Shown: positions 15,934 through 25,705, counted from the stretch's first letter. The stretch: 64,000 nucleotides of DNA from Amycolatopsis sp. NBC_01480 (GCF_036227205.1 NZ_CP109442.1:3038001-3102000); one strand, 5' to 3'. The notes: a model not told the origin generated them from the sequence alone. Translations and numbers: made by a program.

Positions 15934-18900
15934 TCAAGGACGGCGGGTGATCCGCAACAGGAGCGCGCCGGCGCCGAGCAGCCCGAGCCCGGCCAGCCCG
16001 TAGGTCGGCAGGTCAGGGTCGGTTTCGGGAAACGCCCGCGGGGTCACCCTCGCAGCGGCGCCGGGCGGGACGACCCGGACAGTGGCCACCGCCCTGACCG
16101 TGAGGGCGAACGGCGTCTCGGTATCCGCTTCGACGGTGGCCGCGACGTTGTCGGTGAGCGCGCCACCGGCCGGGGCTTGAGCGGTCCTGGTCCATTCCCG
16201 CCGTTCGCCGGGCTCGAGCCGGTAGTCGGGGGCGACCAGCGCGGCGTCCCCGGTATTGACGGCTTCGACACTGAAGGTGACCACATCCCCGGGCCGCGCG
16301 GTGGGCTCGGCCTGTTCGGTGAGCTGGAGACTCGGCCGTGCGACGCGTGGTTCGGCCTGGGCTTGAGCGCTGACCTGCGCCCCGTCGGCGGTGGTTCCGG
16401 CTGCGGTGAACGTGCCGGTGGAACAACGCCACGGCGGCGAGGCGGCGCCGGGGGCGAGGTCCAGCGGAGCGGTTGCACAGGCTGGGCCAGTTTCGGCACC
16501 AGAGAGGACAACGGCGTGCAGCGGAACGTCACCGGTGTTCGTCACCACCGCGCTCACCTGGGCGGGCTGCCCGGACAGCACCGGTTTCGCCGGGCCGGTC
16601 GCGGTCACGGTGAGGCCGGGCCCGGTGACGTCAAGCGTGGTGGCCGTGTCGCTCGTGACGGTCCGCCCGGCCGGATCTGTGCCGGTCACGGTGGTCACCG
16701 TCGTGCCGTCGACGCGCGCTGGCACCGTGCAGTCCCGCACCGCGGTTGCCCCCGCGGCCAGGGAAGCCAGCGTGAACGTGCAGCCCGCCGCCGGGTCGCG
16801 AACGGTCACCTCGCGCAGTGGGGCATCCCCACTGTTACGGACCGTCGTGAAGTAGGTGACCGGATCCCCTGGCCGAATCGGCTGCCGCAAGTAGTCCCGC
16901 TCAACCCGGACGGCCGGGTGGACGACGTCGATCGGAGTCTCCGCCGACGCTCTGACCGGTTGGGACGCCGAGCTACGCGGGCTCACGACTGGTACGGCCG
17001 TGCCCGTCACGGCGTCGGCCACCCCAGCCGCGGGAGCCGGGACCGTGCAGGGGAACCGCTGAATCCCGTTGACCGGCAGGTTCGCGAACGTCCGGGCGCA
17101 CTCCGGTGCGCCCGGGTCGGTCACCACGACGTCACGCAACGCCGAATCGCCGGTGTTCATGACCGTCACCTCGAACGGAACCGAGTCGCCGGCACGGAAC
17201 GGTCCGCCGTCAATGCGTCGGCTGATCGTGAAACCGGGCTGCTTCACCACAAACGACGCTTGCGTCGAGGCGTCCACCGGCCGCTCGGTCGGGTCGGTCC
17301 CGGTCACCTTCACCGTGTTCGTCAGCCCCGTGGCGCCCGCGACAGTGGTGCAGCTGTACGTCTCCTCCGCGTCCGGCGCCAGCAAAGGCACCTGGTGCGC
17401 ACACGACGGCACCTGACCGTCCACAACGGACACCGACTTGAGCGGCACGTCACCGACGTTCTTCACCAGCACGGAGAACGTCACCGTGTCGCCCTGGCGC
17501 ACCTCGTACGGCTCAGCGTCCGCCATGATCGCGAGCTCCGGGTGGATCACGTCGACCGCGGCGCTGCCCGAGGCCGTCACCACGCGGTTGGTCGGGTCAG
17601 TGCCGGTGACCGAAGCAGTGTTCGTGAAATCGTCCGGCGTCGCCTTGATCTTGCACTGGTAGGTCTCCGCGGCGCTGACATCTAACATGTCAATCGACTT
17701 GGCGCAGCCGGGATCCGTGACCGAAAGCTTCGTCAGCGGGACGTCGCCGGTGTTGGTGACGACCACGGTGAACGTGACGTCGTCGCCCGCGCGCACCACC
17801 GTCGGCCCGGCGTCCGGCTTGACTGTGACGGCCGGGTGGATCACGTCGATCTTCGCGTCGGCCGTCGCAGTGAGCGGCGGGCCGCTCGCGGCGGTGCCGG
17901 TGGCCGTCGCGGTGGTGATCGTGTCGTCCGCCGGCGCGGGCGCGGTGCAGTCGTACGTCTGCTTCGCGCCCGCCGCGAGCGTGTCGAACGTCTTCGTGCA
18001 CGCCGGATCGGCGACCTTGACCGCGGTGACGGGTGAGTCGCCCGTGTTGGTGACGGTCAGGGTGAAGGTGACCGGGTCGCCGGCGCGAAAGGGACCACCG
18101 TGCACGGTCTTGGTGAGCGAGAGTCCCGGATGCACCACGGTGAACGTCGCGTCGGCGGAGGCTGTCACGGTGCCGCCGAGCGGATCGGCCGCGGTCACCA
18201 CGGCGGTGTTCGTGTACCCGTCCGTGCCCGCTTTGGTGTCACAGCTGTACTTCTCCACCGCGCGCGGCGCCAACGCCGCGAAATCACGTCCACACGACGG
18301 CGTTCGAGAGTCCACAACGGACACATGAGTCAGCGGCACGTCGCCGGGGTTGCTCACCGTGATCGTAAAGGTAACGGAGTCCCCTTCGCGGACCGCAGCA
18401 GGAGCAACCACCGAAGCCACCGCTATCGCCGGGTGCACGACGTCCACGTGCGCATCAGCCGCCGCCGTGACCGGGCGGTTCGTCGCGTCCATGCCGGTGA
18501 CCCGGGTGTTGCTGGTGAAGTCGTCCCCGGCGGCATGCGTGCACGAGTACGTCTGCTTCGCTTGTGCGGCAACAACTCCAAGCCGTTTGACGCACTCGGG
18601 CGCGGCCGGATCGTCCACGCTCACATCGTGCAGGTCACTGTCGCCGGTGTTGGTGACCACCACCGTGAACGTCACCGGCTGCCCCGCGCGGACGACCGCT
18701 GGCGCCGCGCTCTGCGTGATCGTGACGGCCGAGTGGATCACGTCCACCGCCGCCTCGTCACCCGCCGTGACCGGAGCGCCGACCGGTGGTGTGCCGGTGA
18801 CCGTGGCCGAGTTCGTGAAATCGTCGGCGGGCGCGGTGCCGGCGCACGCGAAAGTCCAGGTCGCGCCGGCTGCGAGCGCGCCGTTGTTCGGCCGTGCGCA

Positions 18901-21540
18901 ATCCGCGACCAGAGCGTCGGCCACGTGGACATCGGTGAGCGGCACGTCGCCGGTGTTCTTCACCGTGAGCTGGAACGGCACGCTGTCGTGCTCGCGGAAC
19001 GGGCCGCCCTGCACGTCCGCGGCGAGCGTCAGCGCGGGATGCACCACAGAAAACGCCGCGCCAGCCGATCCCGTCACCGGCCGCGCCGTCGGGTCGGTCC
19101 CGGTCACCGCCACGGTGGTCGTGAGCCCACCCGACCCGGCGACCGTCGTGCAGCTGTAGACCTGCTCCCCTTGCGGTGCAATGGTTCCCAGTGAACGTAC
19201 GCAATCCGGCAGCTGAGCGTCCGCGGTGGAAACGTCGTGCAACGGCACATCCCCGGTATTGCTCACCGTGACCGTGAAGGTCACCGAGTCCCCTTCGCGG
19301 ACGACCGACGGCGCGGCCGCCACCGCAACGGCCACCGCGGGGTGGATGACGTCCACCGGCGCGTCCGCGGTCACCTTCAGTACCCGGCCGAGCTGATCCT
19401 TGCCGGTCGCGGCGGCGGTGTTGGTGAAGTCGTCCGCCGGCGCGAGCATCATGCAGCCGTACGTCTGCTTCCCTTGTGGCGCAAGGGTTCCGAATGTCCG
19501 CACACAGCCCGGCGTGCGATCGTCCGTCACGCCGACGTCGTCAAGCGGTACGTCGCCGACGTTCGCCACGGTGATCGTGAAGGTCACCTGGTCCCCGGCG
19601 CGGACGGCCGCAGGCGCGGCCGTTTTCGTGATCGTCAGCTGCGGGTGGATCACCGTCACGGTGGTCGTGGCCGTGCTGGTGACCGTCTGGCCGGACAGGT
19701 CGGTGCCGCTCGCGGTGACGGTGTTCGTGCTGGTCAACGACGGATTTGCGGTACACGTATAACGCTGTGAAGCGCCGGCGCCGAGCGCGCCGAACGTCCG
19801 TGAGCACGACGTGGTGGTGTCGTCGGCCACCGTCACCGGGTCCAGCGGGCTGTCGCCGGTGTTGGTGACCTCCACGGTGAACGTCACCGGCTCACCCGCG
19901 TGAACCACGGCCTGGTCCACGGTTTTCGTCACCTTGATGGCGGGCGCGATGACAGGGACTTTCGCGTCGGCCGTCGCGGTGACAACCTGGCCGAGCGGGT
20001 CGGTTCCGGCGACGTTTGCGGTGGTCACGCTGTCCGGCACCGGCGCCTTCGTCACGCAAGTGCCCGTGGTGGATTGACCCGGCGCGAGAGTCCCCACCGT
20101 CCTCGCGCACGCGCCGGTCACGGCGACGTCATGCAGCGCGACGTCACCGGTATTCGTCGCGGTGACCGTGGACGTCACCTGGTCGCCGGCGCGATAAGCC
20201 GCTTTGTCGACTACGTGCGTCAGGCCGATCGCGGGGTGGACGACGTCAACGCGACTGGTGCTGGAACCGTCCAGTACGTCACCGAGCGTGCTGGTTCCGG
20301 TCACGACCGCCGTGCTCGTGAAATCGTCGCCCGGCGCGGTCACGGTGCACTGGTAACCGGTGGTAGCGCCCGCGGCCAGGGTGCCGATCTTCTTGGCACA
20401 GGCCGGAAACCGGTCGTCGGCGACCGAAACATTGTCAGCGGGAGTGTCGTTCGGATTGGTGACGCCGACGGTGAACGTCACCTGGTCGCCCGCGTGCACC
20501 CGAGCGGACGAGGCATGGTTCACCACCCGCAAGTCGGGCACCGGCACCGAAAACACCAGCCCCTGCGCCAGGAATCCGCTGCCGCTGAAGCCGAGTTTCA
20601 CACTCGTCGCGCCGCTGGGCACGGCGTCGCTGTTGAACGCCTTGGCATCCACGCCGAAGTTGTTCTTCGCGTTGGGGCGGGTGGAGTTGTCGGCCGCGGA
20701 GATGAAGAAGTTGTCCGTCGCGCCCGTGGCCGGCTCCGCGACGGGCTTGCCGTTGATCAGAAACCGGTCGCCCACCGTGCCCCAGTCGCCGCCGAACGCG
20801 GTCACGCCGATGTGCGCGTCGGCGGACGCGGCACGAAACCCGCTGATGGTGGCGGTGGTGTTCACAGTGCCGCGCGCGTGGCCGTCGTAGACGAACACCG
20901 CGCGCTTGTCCGGCGCGTACTGCGGATCGCGGTCCGGATAGGCGAACACCACCGCCACCGACCAGCCGCCACTGCACCCGCGTCCGACAGCGGTCCAGAC
21001 ATTTCCCGCGGTCAGCTCCACCGGCGCACCCGTGCGCGCCGACGCGAACTGCCCGGTGACGTCGGCGTACGCGGAGTAGGACTGCGGATCGTCGCTGTAC
21101 GAACCGGGCCGGACGTCAGTGGCTTTCCCGCCGCCGACGGTGAATCGCACCGCCTGAGCGTTCGCGGTCCCCGGCGGCCGCGCGCAATCCGACCCCAGCG
21201 AGCCGCCCCAGCTCAGCCGCGCGAAGGTGACCTTCGCGCCGGGCGGAATGGTCACCGACGCGGCGGACGAGTCGAACGTCGCAGGGTCTTTGTCCACATC
21301 GGACCATCGCAGCGCGAACCCGGCGGCGGGCTTTTTATCCGTACGCGCGGCGGTTTTCGCACAAGCAGCGTCGTCCGGGGCGCATTCCACCACGCTGTTG
21401 CCGGCATAGAGGAAATCGCCGTACACCACTTGGTGGGAATTCTGGCGGAAATCCTTGACGTCGTCCGCGTGCGCGATCGGCACCAGCGTCGTGGCCATCA
21501 GGCCGAGCACCACGAGCAGACGTTTGCCGGCCGAGAACAT
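15934..21540 (-). CDS. Giant cell-surface protein with 15 DUF11-like domains
   Basis: 1868 residues. A signal peptide (MFSAGKRLLVVLGLMATT...AHA) leads a 300-residue N-terminal domain (to about 340) that resembles the DUF3344-like head of surface adhesins. Then come 15 Ig-like DUF11 domains of about 95-100 residues, each with the pattern R-x-G-D-x-VTFTV-x-V-x-NTGD-x-PL and mostly two Cys residues, consistent with one disulfide each. Domains 4-6, 7-9 and 10-12 form a three-domain super-repeat. The C terminus has LPTYG, a hydrophobic helix and RITRRP: a sortase-like layout, but LPTYG is not a canonical LPXTG. It probably forms a long wall stalk. The upstream MarR gene is on the same strand 63 bp away. 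Confidence 0.85.
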   Translation of the reverse strand: MFSAGKRLLVVLGLMATTLVPIAHADDVKDFRQNSHQVVYGDFLYAGNSVVECAPDDAACAKTAARTDKKPAAGFALRWSDVDKDPATFDSSAASVTIPPGAKVTFARLSWGGSLGSDCARPPGTANAQAVRFTVGGGKATDVRPGSYSDDPQSYSAYADVTGQFASARTGAPVELTAGNVWTAVGRGCSGGWSVAVVFAYPDRDPQYAPDKRAVFVYDGHARGTVNTTATISGFRAASADAHIGVTAFGGDWGTVGDRFLINGKPVAEPATGATDNFFISAADNSTRPNAKNNFGVDAKAFNSDAVPSGATSVKLGFSGSGFLAQGLVFSVPVPDLRVVNHASSARVHAGDQVTFTVGVTNPNDTPADNVSVADDRFPACAKKIGTLAAGATTGYQCTVTAPGDDFTSTAVVTGTSTLGDVLDGSSTSRVDVVHPAIGLTHVVDKAAYRAGDQVTSTVTATNTGDVALHDVAVTGACARTVGTLAPGQSTTGTCVTKAPVPDSVTTANVAGTDPLGQVVTATADAKVPVIAPAIKVTKTVDQAVVHAGEPVTFTVEVTNTGDSPLDPVTVADDTTTSCSRTFGALGAGASQRYTCTANPSLTSTNTVTASGTDLSGQTVTSTATTTVTVIHPQLTITKTAAPAAVRAGDQVTFTITVANVGDVPLDDVGVTDDRTPGCVRTFGTLAPQGKQTYGCMMLAPADDFTNTAAATGKDQLGRVLKVTADAPVDVIHPAVAVAVAAAPSVVREGDSVTFTVTVSNTGDVPLHDVSTADAQLPDCVRSLGTIAPQGEQVYSCTTVAGSGGLTTTVAVTGTDPTARPVTGSAGAAFSVVHPALTLAADVQGGPFREHDSVPFQLTVKNTGDVPLTDVHVADALVADCARPNNGALAAGATWTFACAGTAPADDFTNSATVTGTPPVGAPVTAGDEAAVDVIHSAVTITQSAAPAVVRAGQPVTFTVVVTNTGDSDLHDVSVDDPAAPECVKRLGVVAAQAKQTYSCTHAAGDDFTSNTRVTGMDATNRPVTAAADAHVDVVHPAIAVASVVAPAAVREGDSVTFTITVSNPGDVPLTHVSVVDSRTPSCGRDFAALAPRAVEKYSCDTKAGTDGYTNTAVVTAADPLGGTVTASADATFTVVHPGLSLTKTVHGGPFRAGDPVTFTLTVTNTGDSPVTAVKVADPACTKTFDTLAAGAKQTYDCTAPAPADDTITTATATGTAASGPPLTATADAKIDVIHPAVTVKPDAGPTVVRAGDDVTFTVVVTNTGDVPLTKLSVTDPGCAKSIDMLDVSAAETYQCKIKATPDDFTNTASVTGTDPTNRVVTASGSAAVDVIHPELAIMADAEPYEVRQGDTVTFSVLVKNVGDVPLKSVSVVDGQVPSCAHQVPLLAPDAEETYSCTTVAGATGLTNTVKVTGTDPTERPVDASTQASFVVKQPGFTISRRIDGGPFRAGDSVPFEVTVMNTGDSALRDVVVTDPGAPECARTFANLPVNGIQRFPCTVPAPAAGVADAVTGTAVPVVSPRSSASQPVRASAETPIDVVHPAVRVERDYLRQPIRPGDPVTYFTTVRNSGDAPLREVTVRDPAAGCTFTLASLAAGATAVRDCTVPARVDGTTVTTVTGTDPAGRTVTSDTATTLDVTGPGLTVTATGPAKPVLSGQPAQVSAVVTNTGDVPLHAVVLSGAETGPACATAPLDLAPGAASPPWRCSTGTFTAAGTTADGAQVSAQAQAEPRVARPSLQLTEQAEPTARPGDVVTFSVEAVNTGDAALVAPDYRLEPGERREWTRTAQAPAGGALTDNVAATVEADTETPFALTVRAVATVRVVPPGAAARVTPRAFPETDPDLPTYGLAGLGLLGAGALLLRITRRP
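16919..19646 (-). repeat. Three copies of a 0.9-kb three-domain super-repeat inside the surface-protein gene
   Basis: Units start near 19646, 18732 and 17833 and end near 16919, a spacing of about 900-915 bp. In each copy the first domain has A-x-x-VVRAG, the second has VREGDSVTF or VRQGDTVTF and ends in a VVHP/VKQP variant, and the third has GGPFRAGD or GGPFREHD. The order proves duplication of blocks of three domains rather than of single domains. Confidence 0.75.
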
Positions 21541-21603
21541 GCCCGCGAGCTTTCCAGGAACCGGTGCGCGAAGGGCCCTTTCCTACCCGGCCGTGGCCGC
21601 AAG

Positions 21604-22068
21604 TCACTCCGCTGAGCGATCTCCCACGCGCACAGTTGACTCGTGGGTGATCGCCGCGGCCTCGCGCACAAACCCGACTACCGTACGAAGCTCCTCATCC
21701 GTGTACTGCTCGGTGAGCGCCTTGACCGCGCCGACGATGTAGTCCCACACCGAGGACCGGACCTTGCTCTGGTCCAGCTCGATCAGCACCCGGCGCCGGT
21801 CACCGGGGTGCGGGGTGCGGTTGACCATCCCCTTGCGCTCGAGCCGGTCGACCAGCGCGGTGATCGACGCGGGCGCCAGGCCGGAGTACTTGACCAGGTC
21901 CTTCGGGGTGAGCGGGCCGAGCCGCGCGAGGTAGTCCAGCATCTTGCTCTCGACCGCCGACAGCCCCCCTTGCTCGGCGAGCGCGGCATGGAACATCACC
22001 GTCTCCGTGGACAGCACCCGGGACTGCAGCAGCAGCTCGTCGACCAGCTTCTCGCGCTCGCTTGACAC
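21604..22068 (-). CDS. MarR family transcriptional regulator
   Basis: 154 residues from a GTG. The winged helix is clear: SAVESKMLDYLARLGPLTPKDLVKYSGLAPASITALVDRLERKGMVNRTPHPGDRRRVLIEL, with the usual DxR wing. N- and C-terminal helices should form the dimer interface. It is divergent from a flavin monooxygenase gene and a palindrome lies between them, so it probably represses that gene in response to an aromatic compound. It could also read into the surface-protein gene 63 bp downstream. Confidence 0.92.
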   Translation of the reverse strand: MSSEREKLVDELLLQSRVLSTETVMFHAALAEQGGLSAVESKMLDYLARLGPLTPKDLVKYSGLAPASITALVDRLERKGMVNRTPHPGDRRRVLIELDQSKVRSSVWDYIVGAVKALTEQYTDEELRTVVGFVREAAAITHESTVRVGDRSAE

Positions 22069-22090
22069 AACCCCAGTCTACCCGGAGTAT

Positions 22091-22112
22091 TTAGTTCGAC
22101 AGAACGAATTAG
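22091..22112. promoter_or_regulatory. MarR operator candidate
   Basis: TAGTTCG and CGAATTA (22092-22098, 22105-22111) form a near-perfect palindrome with a 6-base centre, between the divergent marR and monooxygenase starts. Size and A/T-rich ends fit a MarR site. Confidence 0.5.
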
Positions 22113-22141
22113 TTACAGAGATACTTTGCAGGGGAGTAGAC

Positions 22142-23332
22142 ATGGCACGGGTACTGATCGCCGGCGGGGGCATCGCGGGCACGATCACGGCGATCGCGCT
22201 GCACGAGGTGGGGCACGAGCCCGCGCTGTACGAGGCGTACGACAGGACCGCGGACGGCGTCGGGGCGTTCCTCACGCTCGCCGTGAACGGGCTCGACGCG
22301 CTGGCGCCGTTCGGGCTGAAACCGCTGGTCAAAGGCCTCGGTTTCAACACCCCGCGGATGTCGATGGGGCTCGGCAACGGCAAGCGGCTGGCGGAGTTCC
22401 CGCTCGGCGGAGCACTGCCGGACGGGACCGTGGGCCAGACCGTCTGGCGCGCCGACCTGTACGCAGCCCTTCGCGACGAAGCAGCCAGACGCGGCGTGCC
22501 GACCGCGTACAACAAGCGGCTGGTCGACGCGACTCAGACGTCTTCGCAGGTCACCGCGCAGTTCGAGGACGGCACCACGGCGTCCGGCGACCTGCTGATC
22601 GGCGCCGACGGCCTGCGCTCACGCGTGCGCCGGATCATCGACCCGTCGGCGCCGAAGCCGCGCTATGTGCCGCTGCTGAACACCGGCGGCCGCGTCACCT
22701 GCGTCGATCTCGGTGACGAGCCGGGCGTGATGCACATGGCGTTCGGCCGGAAGGCGTTCTTCGCGCACGTCGTGCACCCGGACGGCTCAGTGTGGTGGTT
22801 CGCGAACGTGCCGCACGCCGACGAGCCCGACCGCGCCGAGCTGGCCGCGCTCTCGGGCCCGGCCTGGCGGGCGGAGCTGCTGCGCCTGTTCGCGCGCGAC
22901 CGGATCCCGGCCGCGCGGATCATCGAGGCGACCGAGGAGATCTACCAGCCGTGGGCGACGTACGACTTCCCGTCGGTCCCGGTCTGGCACCGCGGCCGGA
23001 TCGGCATCATCGGCGACGCGGCGCACGCGACGTCACCGGCCGCCGGCCAAGGCGCGTCGATGGCGATCGAGGACGCCGCCACGCTGGCGCGGTGCCTGCG
23101 CGACGTGCCGGAAACCGCGCTGGCGACGTTCGAATCGCTACGCCGCGCCCGCGTCGAAGCGGTGGTCGCGCAGGGCAAGCGCAACGGTGACGCGAAGGGC
23201 GCGCCCGGGCTCGTCGGCCGCCTGGTGCGCGATTTCTTCATCACGCGCGCGATGAGCAAGCCGTCCGCCGATGACCCGAACGAATTCATGTGGAGCCACC
23301 GGATCGATTGGGCGGAGCCGGTTTCGGCCTAA
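22142..23332 (+). CDS. FAD-dependent aromatic-type monooxygenase
   Basis: 396 residues from an ATG preceded by GGGGAG (a longer in-frame start overlaps the divergent marR gene). All three flavoprotein monooxygenase signatures are visible: the FAD-binding GGGIAG loop ([29 protein letters not shown]), the DG motif ([13 protein letters not shown]) and the GD motif ([26 protein letters not shown]). It hydroxylates an unknown substrate with NAD(P)H and O2. The neighbouring MarR regulator suggests induction by substrate. Confidence 0.92.
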   Translation: MARVLIAGGGIAGTITAIALHEVGHEPALYEAYDRTADGVGAFLTLAVNGLDALAPFGLKPLVKGLGFNTPRMSMGLGNGKRLAEFPLGGALPDGTVGQTVWRADLYAALRDEAARRGVPTAYNKRLVDATQTSSQVTAQFEDGTTASGDLLIGADGLRSRVRRIIDPSAPKPRYVPLLNTGGRVTCVDLGDEPGVMHMAFGRKAFFAHVVHPDGSVWWFANVPHADEPDRAELAALSGPAWRAELLRLFARDRIPAARIIEATEEIYQPWATYDFPSVPVWHRGRIGIIGDAAHATSPAAGQGASMAIEDAATLARCLRDVPETALATFESLRRARVEAVVAQGKRNGDAKGAPGLVGRLVRDFFITRAMSKPSADDPNEFMWSHRIDWAEPVSA

Positions 23333-23910
23333 CGCCAGGTGTCGACGCGGTGGAAGTTCTTGTACGCGCGGCTGGGCGTCGGCCCGCGCTGGCCCTGGTA
23401 ACGGGAGCCGGCCTGGGTCGAGCCGTACGGGAATTCCGCCGCGCTGGACAGCCGGAAAATGCACAGCTGGCCGATTTTCATGCCCGGCCAGAGCGTGATC
23501 GGCAGGTTCGCCACGTTCGACAGCTCCAGCGTGATGTGGCCGGAGAAACCGGGGTCGATGAAGCCCGCGGTCGAGTGCGTGAGCAGCCCGAGGCGGCCGA
23601 GCGAGGATTTGCCCTCGAGCCGGCCCGCGAGGTCGTCGGCCAGCGTGACCAGCTCGAACGTGGAGCCGAGCACGAACTCGCCGGGGTGCAGCACAAACGG
23701 CTCGTCACCCTCTTTTTCGACCAGCGACGTCAGCTCGTCCTGCTGCAGCTGGGGGTCGATGTGGGTGTACTTGCTGTTGTCGAACACGCGGAAGAACCGG
23801 TCCAGCCGGACGTCGATGCTGGACGGCTGGACCATGGCGGGGTCGAAGGGGTCGATGCCGAGCCGGCCGGCATCGAGCTCTTTGCGGAGGTCACGGTCAC
23901 TGAGCAACAC
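23329..23910 (-). CDS. dcd: dCTP deaminase (probably bifunctional dCTP deaminase/dUTPase)
   Basis: 193 residues from a GTG, exact family length. Trimeric dUTPase-like fold signatures are present: [35 protein letters not shown], and [19 protein letters not shown] with the catalytic Glu. Actinobacterial and mycobacterial members convert dCTP directly to dUMP, and the close match to that type suggests the same here. It is convergent with the monooxygenase gene, overlapping by 4 bases. Confidence 0.95.
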   Translation of the reverse strand: MLLSDRDLRKELDAGRLGIDPFDPAMVQPSSIDVRLDRFFRVFDNSKYTHIDPQLQQDELTSLVEKEGDEPFVLHPGEFVLGSTFELVTLADDLAGRLEGKSSLGRLGLLTHSTAGFIDPGFSGHITLELSNVANLPITLWPGMKIGQLCIFRLSSAAEFPYGSTQAGSRYQGQRGPTPSRAYKNFHRVDTWR

Positions 23911-23934
23911 GGGGCGAAGCCTATCCGGGCCGGT

Positions 23935-25185
23935 TCAGGCCGCGCGCATGTGCCGCTGGTACGACGTGTCCAGCTTGAACGCTTCGCGCAGCCGCTTGAG
24001 GTAGCGGCGGCGCCCGGCCTCGCCGAGCAGCTCCTGCAACGCGGTCGCGCCCGGCACGCACAGCCGTACCGTCTCGGCCGCGAAGTTCAGCCCCGCCACC
24101 GCGAACACGGCCGCCTGCGCGACCGGATCGTTCGGCAGCTCCAGGAAGTCGGCGTTGTCCTTCCCGAGCACCAGCCGGCTGATCGCGGAGTGGACGCCGA
24201 CGTTCACGTGCGCCAGCACCTTCCCGGCCGCACCCCGCCCGGCCCCGATCGACGCGTGGCTTTCGACCAGGGCTTTGGCCAGCCGTTTCGAGTCCTCGTC
24301 CGGGATGAACTCGGTCGCGGCGAGCACCCAGAGCAGCCGCCACGCGTCGTCCTCGTCGGCGGGCAGCAGCCCCTCGTCGACGCCCATCAGCCAGCCGATG
24401 TAGCGCCAGAGGTGCAGGATGTCGGCGCGCTCGCGGGCGGAGTAGCGCAGGCCCAGCAGCTGCGTGCCGAAGACGTAAACGAGGGAGAAGAGCAGGAGGG
24501 TGCCGGCGGTCTGGACCTGGTTGACGGGCCGGTCCCAGGCCTCGTAATCCCAGTCCTCCCGCTCGTTCATGGCCCGGCGGACATGCGCGTGCACCAGCCG
24601 GATCCGCACCGCGGCGGTGTAGCCGGTCTGGTGCTTGGCCATGGCGCCGGGCGTGGTGACGTCGATCCACCACGTCGCGGTCTCGACCAGCCGGCGCGTG
24701 GCCCGATACTCGATCTCCCTGGTCCCGACCAGCGATTTCGTCGCGCGTGAGGCCAGGTAGCCGCCCATCAGGGACATGTCGCCCAGCGGGAAGAGGCCGA
24801 GCAGGCCGGCGCGGGTGATCGCTTTGGCGCCGCGGTGGAGTCGTTCGGTGTCGACCCAGTACGGGGTGGCTTCGACTTGGCGGAAGAACGTTTCCAGTTG
24901 TGGGGCGGGGTTCGGTACGGCGTCGATGCCTTGAGTGAGGGCCAGCTCCAGCTGCTCCTGGTTGTCACGGCTCGCCTGGCTTCCCCTGCTGCCTCGGGTT
25001 CCCTGGTCTTCCTGGTTCTCGTCGGCCCCCCGGATCCACGCCACGAGTTCGTCCGCAGCCTGATCCTCCCGCTGCGCGAACTCCCGCAACCGCCTGACCT
25101 GGGCCTCATCCGCGCTGGCCCCGGCGCCGCGCACGCGGGCCGCCAGCCGGAACCCACCCTGCCGGAACAACACCGGGTCGTCCAT
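23935..25185 (-). CDS. Oxygenase MpaB family protein (DUF2236)
   Basis: 416 residues. The ATG at 25183-25185 is chosen because GGAGGT lies 8 bases upstream. The core carries the DUF2236/latex-clearing-protein landmarks: WWIDVTTPGAMAKHQTGYTAAVRIRLVHAHVRRAM with His residues that would bind haem b, and a later YIGWLMGVDE...FIPD helix pair. Residues 45-60 are a Gln/Asn/Arg-rich linker. Family members are haem-b oxygenases or peroxygenase-like enzymes such as MpaB and Lcp; the substrate here is unknown. A perfect palindrome lies just upstream. Confidence 0.85.
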   Translation of the reverse strand: MDDPVLFRQGGFRLAARVRGAGASADEAQVRRLREFAQREDQAADELVAWIRGADENQEDQGTRGSRGSQASRDNQEQLELALTQGIDAVPNPAPQLETFFRQVEATPYWVDTERLHRGAKAITRAGLLGLFPLGDMSLMGGYLASRATKSLVGTREIEYRATRRLVETATWWIDVTTPGAMAKHQTGYTAAVRIRLVHAHVRRAMNEREDWDYEAWDRPVNQVQTAGTLLLFSLVYVFGTQLLGLRYSARERADILHLWRYIGWLMGVDEGLLPADEDDAWRLLWVLAATEFIPDEDSKRLAKALVESHASIGAGRGAAGKVLAHVNVGVHSAISRLVLGKDNADFLELPNDPVAQAAVFAVAGLNFAAETVRLCVPGATALQELLGEAGRRRYLKRLREAFKLDTSYQRHMRAA

Positions 25186-25207
25186 CACCGCCACCTCCGC
25201 AGGAGTC

Positions 25208-25223
25208 GACAACAAGTGTTGTC
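25208..25223. promoter_or_regulatory. Operator candidate upstream of the MpaB-type gene
   Basis: GACAACA-AG-TGTTGTC is a perfect 7+7 palindrome 23 bases upstream of the start codon. Its size fits a TetR-type repressor site. No regulator gene is adjacent. Confidence 0.5.
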
Positions 25224-25291
25224 ACTTCCCCGACGCGCCGTCAACCCACTGGACAGCCGCTCCTCGGCCCCGTGTATGCTGGCGAGGCACT

Positions 25292-25362
25292 GCGGATGTA
25301 GTTCAATGGTAGAACATCAGCTTCCCAAGCTGAATACGCGGGTTCGATTCCCGTCATCCGCT
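25292..25362 (+). tRNA. tRNA-Gly (anticodon CCC)
   Basis: A 71-nt cloverleaf. The acceptor arms GCGGATG and CATCCGC pair, the anticodon stem TCAGC/GCTGA holds the loop TTCCCAA with anticodon CCC, and the T-arm has GGTTCGATTCC. CCA is not encoded. It is followed by a terminator. Confidence 0.95.
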
Positions 25363-25370
25363 CTGATAAC

Positions 25371-25408
25371 GCCTTCGGCAAGAGAACCTCTCGCCGAAGG
25401 CGCTTTTC
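25371..25408 (+). terminator. Terminator of tRNA-Gly
   Basis: Arms GCCTTCGGC and GCCGAAGGC pair perfectly and are followed by GCTTTTC, 9 bases after the tRNA. Confidence 0.8.
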
Positions 25409-25429
25409 ATTGCCAGAATCTCGACCAGC

Positions 25430-25609
25430 TCAGGTCAGGTCCACGATCTCCGCGTCCGCGGCGTTCCGCTTGACGGACTCGACACCCTTCTGGGCGGAGG
25501 CCTTCGCCGGGTACGATTCGCCCGTTGCGATGATCTCGCCGTTTCCGGCCTTGAGACGGAAACGGAACTCGCCCGACTTGTCCTTGTACAGCTCGAACTT
25601 CCCAGCCAT
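25430..25609 (-). CDS. DUF1508 (YegP family) small protein
   Basis: 59 residues: begins MAGKFELYKDKSGEFRFRLK, then GNGEIIATGESY, and ends AADAEIVDLT. This is one complete DUF1508 unit (FELYKDKxGEFRFRLKAxNGEIIATSE), a family often found as one or two tandem units. A strong ribosome-binding site (GAGGAG, 7 bases before the ATG) supports it. The function of the family is unknown; a stress-related role is often proposed. The gene is preceded by an A/T-rich promoter region with a perfect palindrome. Confidence 0.9.
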   Translation of the reverse strand: MAGKFELYKDKSGEFRFRLKAGNGEIIATGESYPAKASAQKGVESVKRNAADAEIVDLT

Positions 25610-25693
25610 GATCTTCTCCTCTTCGATTTATTACGGAACTTCACGTCGCGCCCGGCCGATTGATTGTTACGGAATACGGTCGAAGAGATTTCA

Positions 25694-25705
25694 GAAAGCG
25701 CTTTC
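25694..25705. promoter_or_regulatory. GAAAGCGCTTTC palindrome in an A/T-rich promoter region
   Basis: A perfect 12-bp palindrome, 85 bases upstream of the DUF1508 start, with the AAGCGCTT core seen in LacI-family operators. It lies in 25610-25758, which is visibly A/T-rich compared with the rest of the window and holds no convincing gene. Confidence 0.4.

Noticed and set aside
15934..16010. Sortase LPXTG signal in the giant surface protein
   Set aside because: The sequence is LPTYG, without Thr at the fourth position. A membrane anchor is the safer reading.
15934..21540. CRISPR array or tandem DNA repeats
   Set aside because: The repeated nucleotide patterns follow protein-domain period (about 300 bp) and are degenerate; no short identical repeats with unique spacers occur here or elsewhere in the window.
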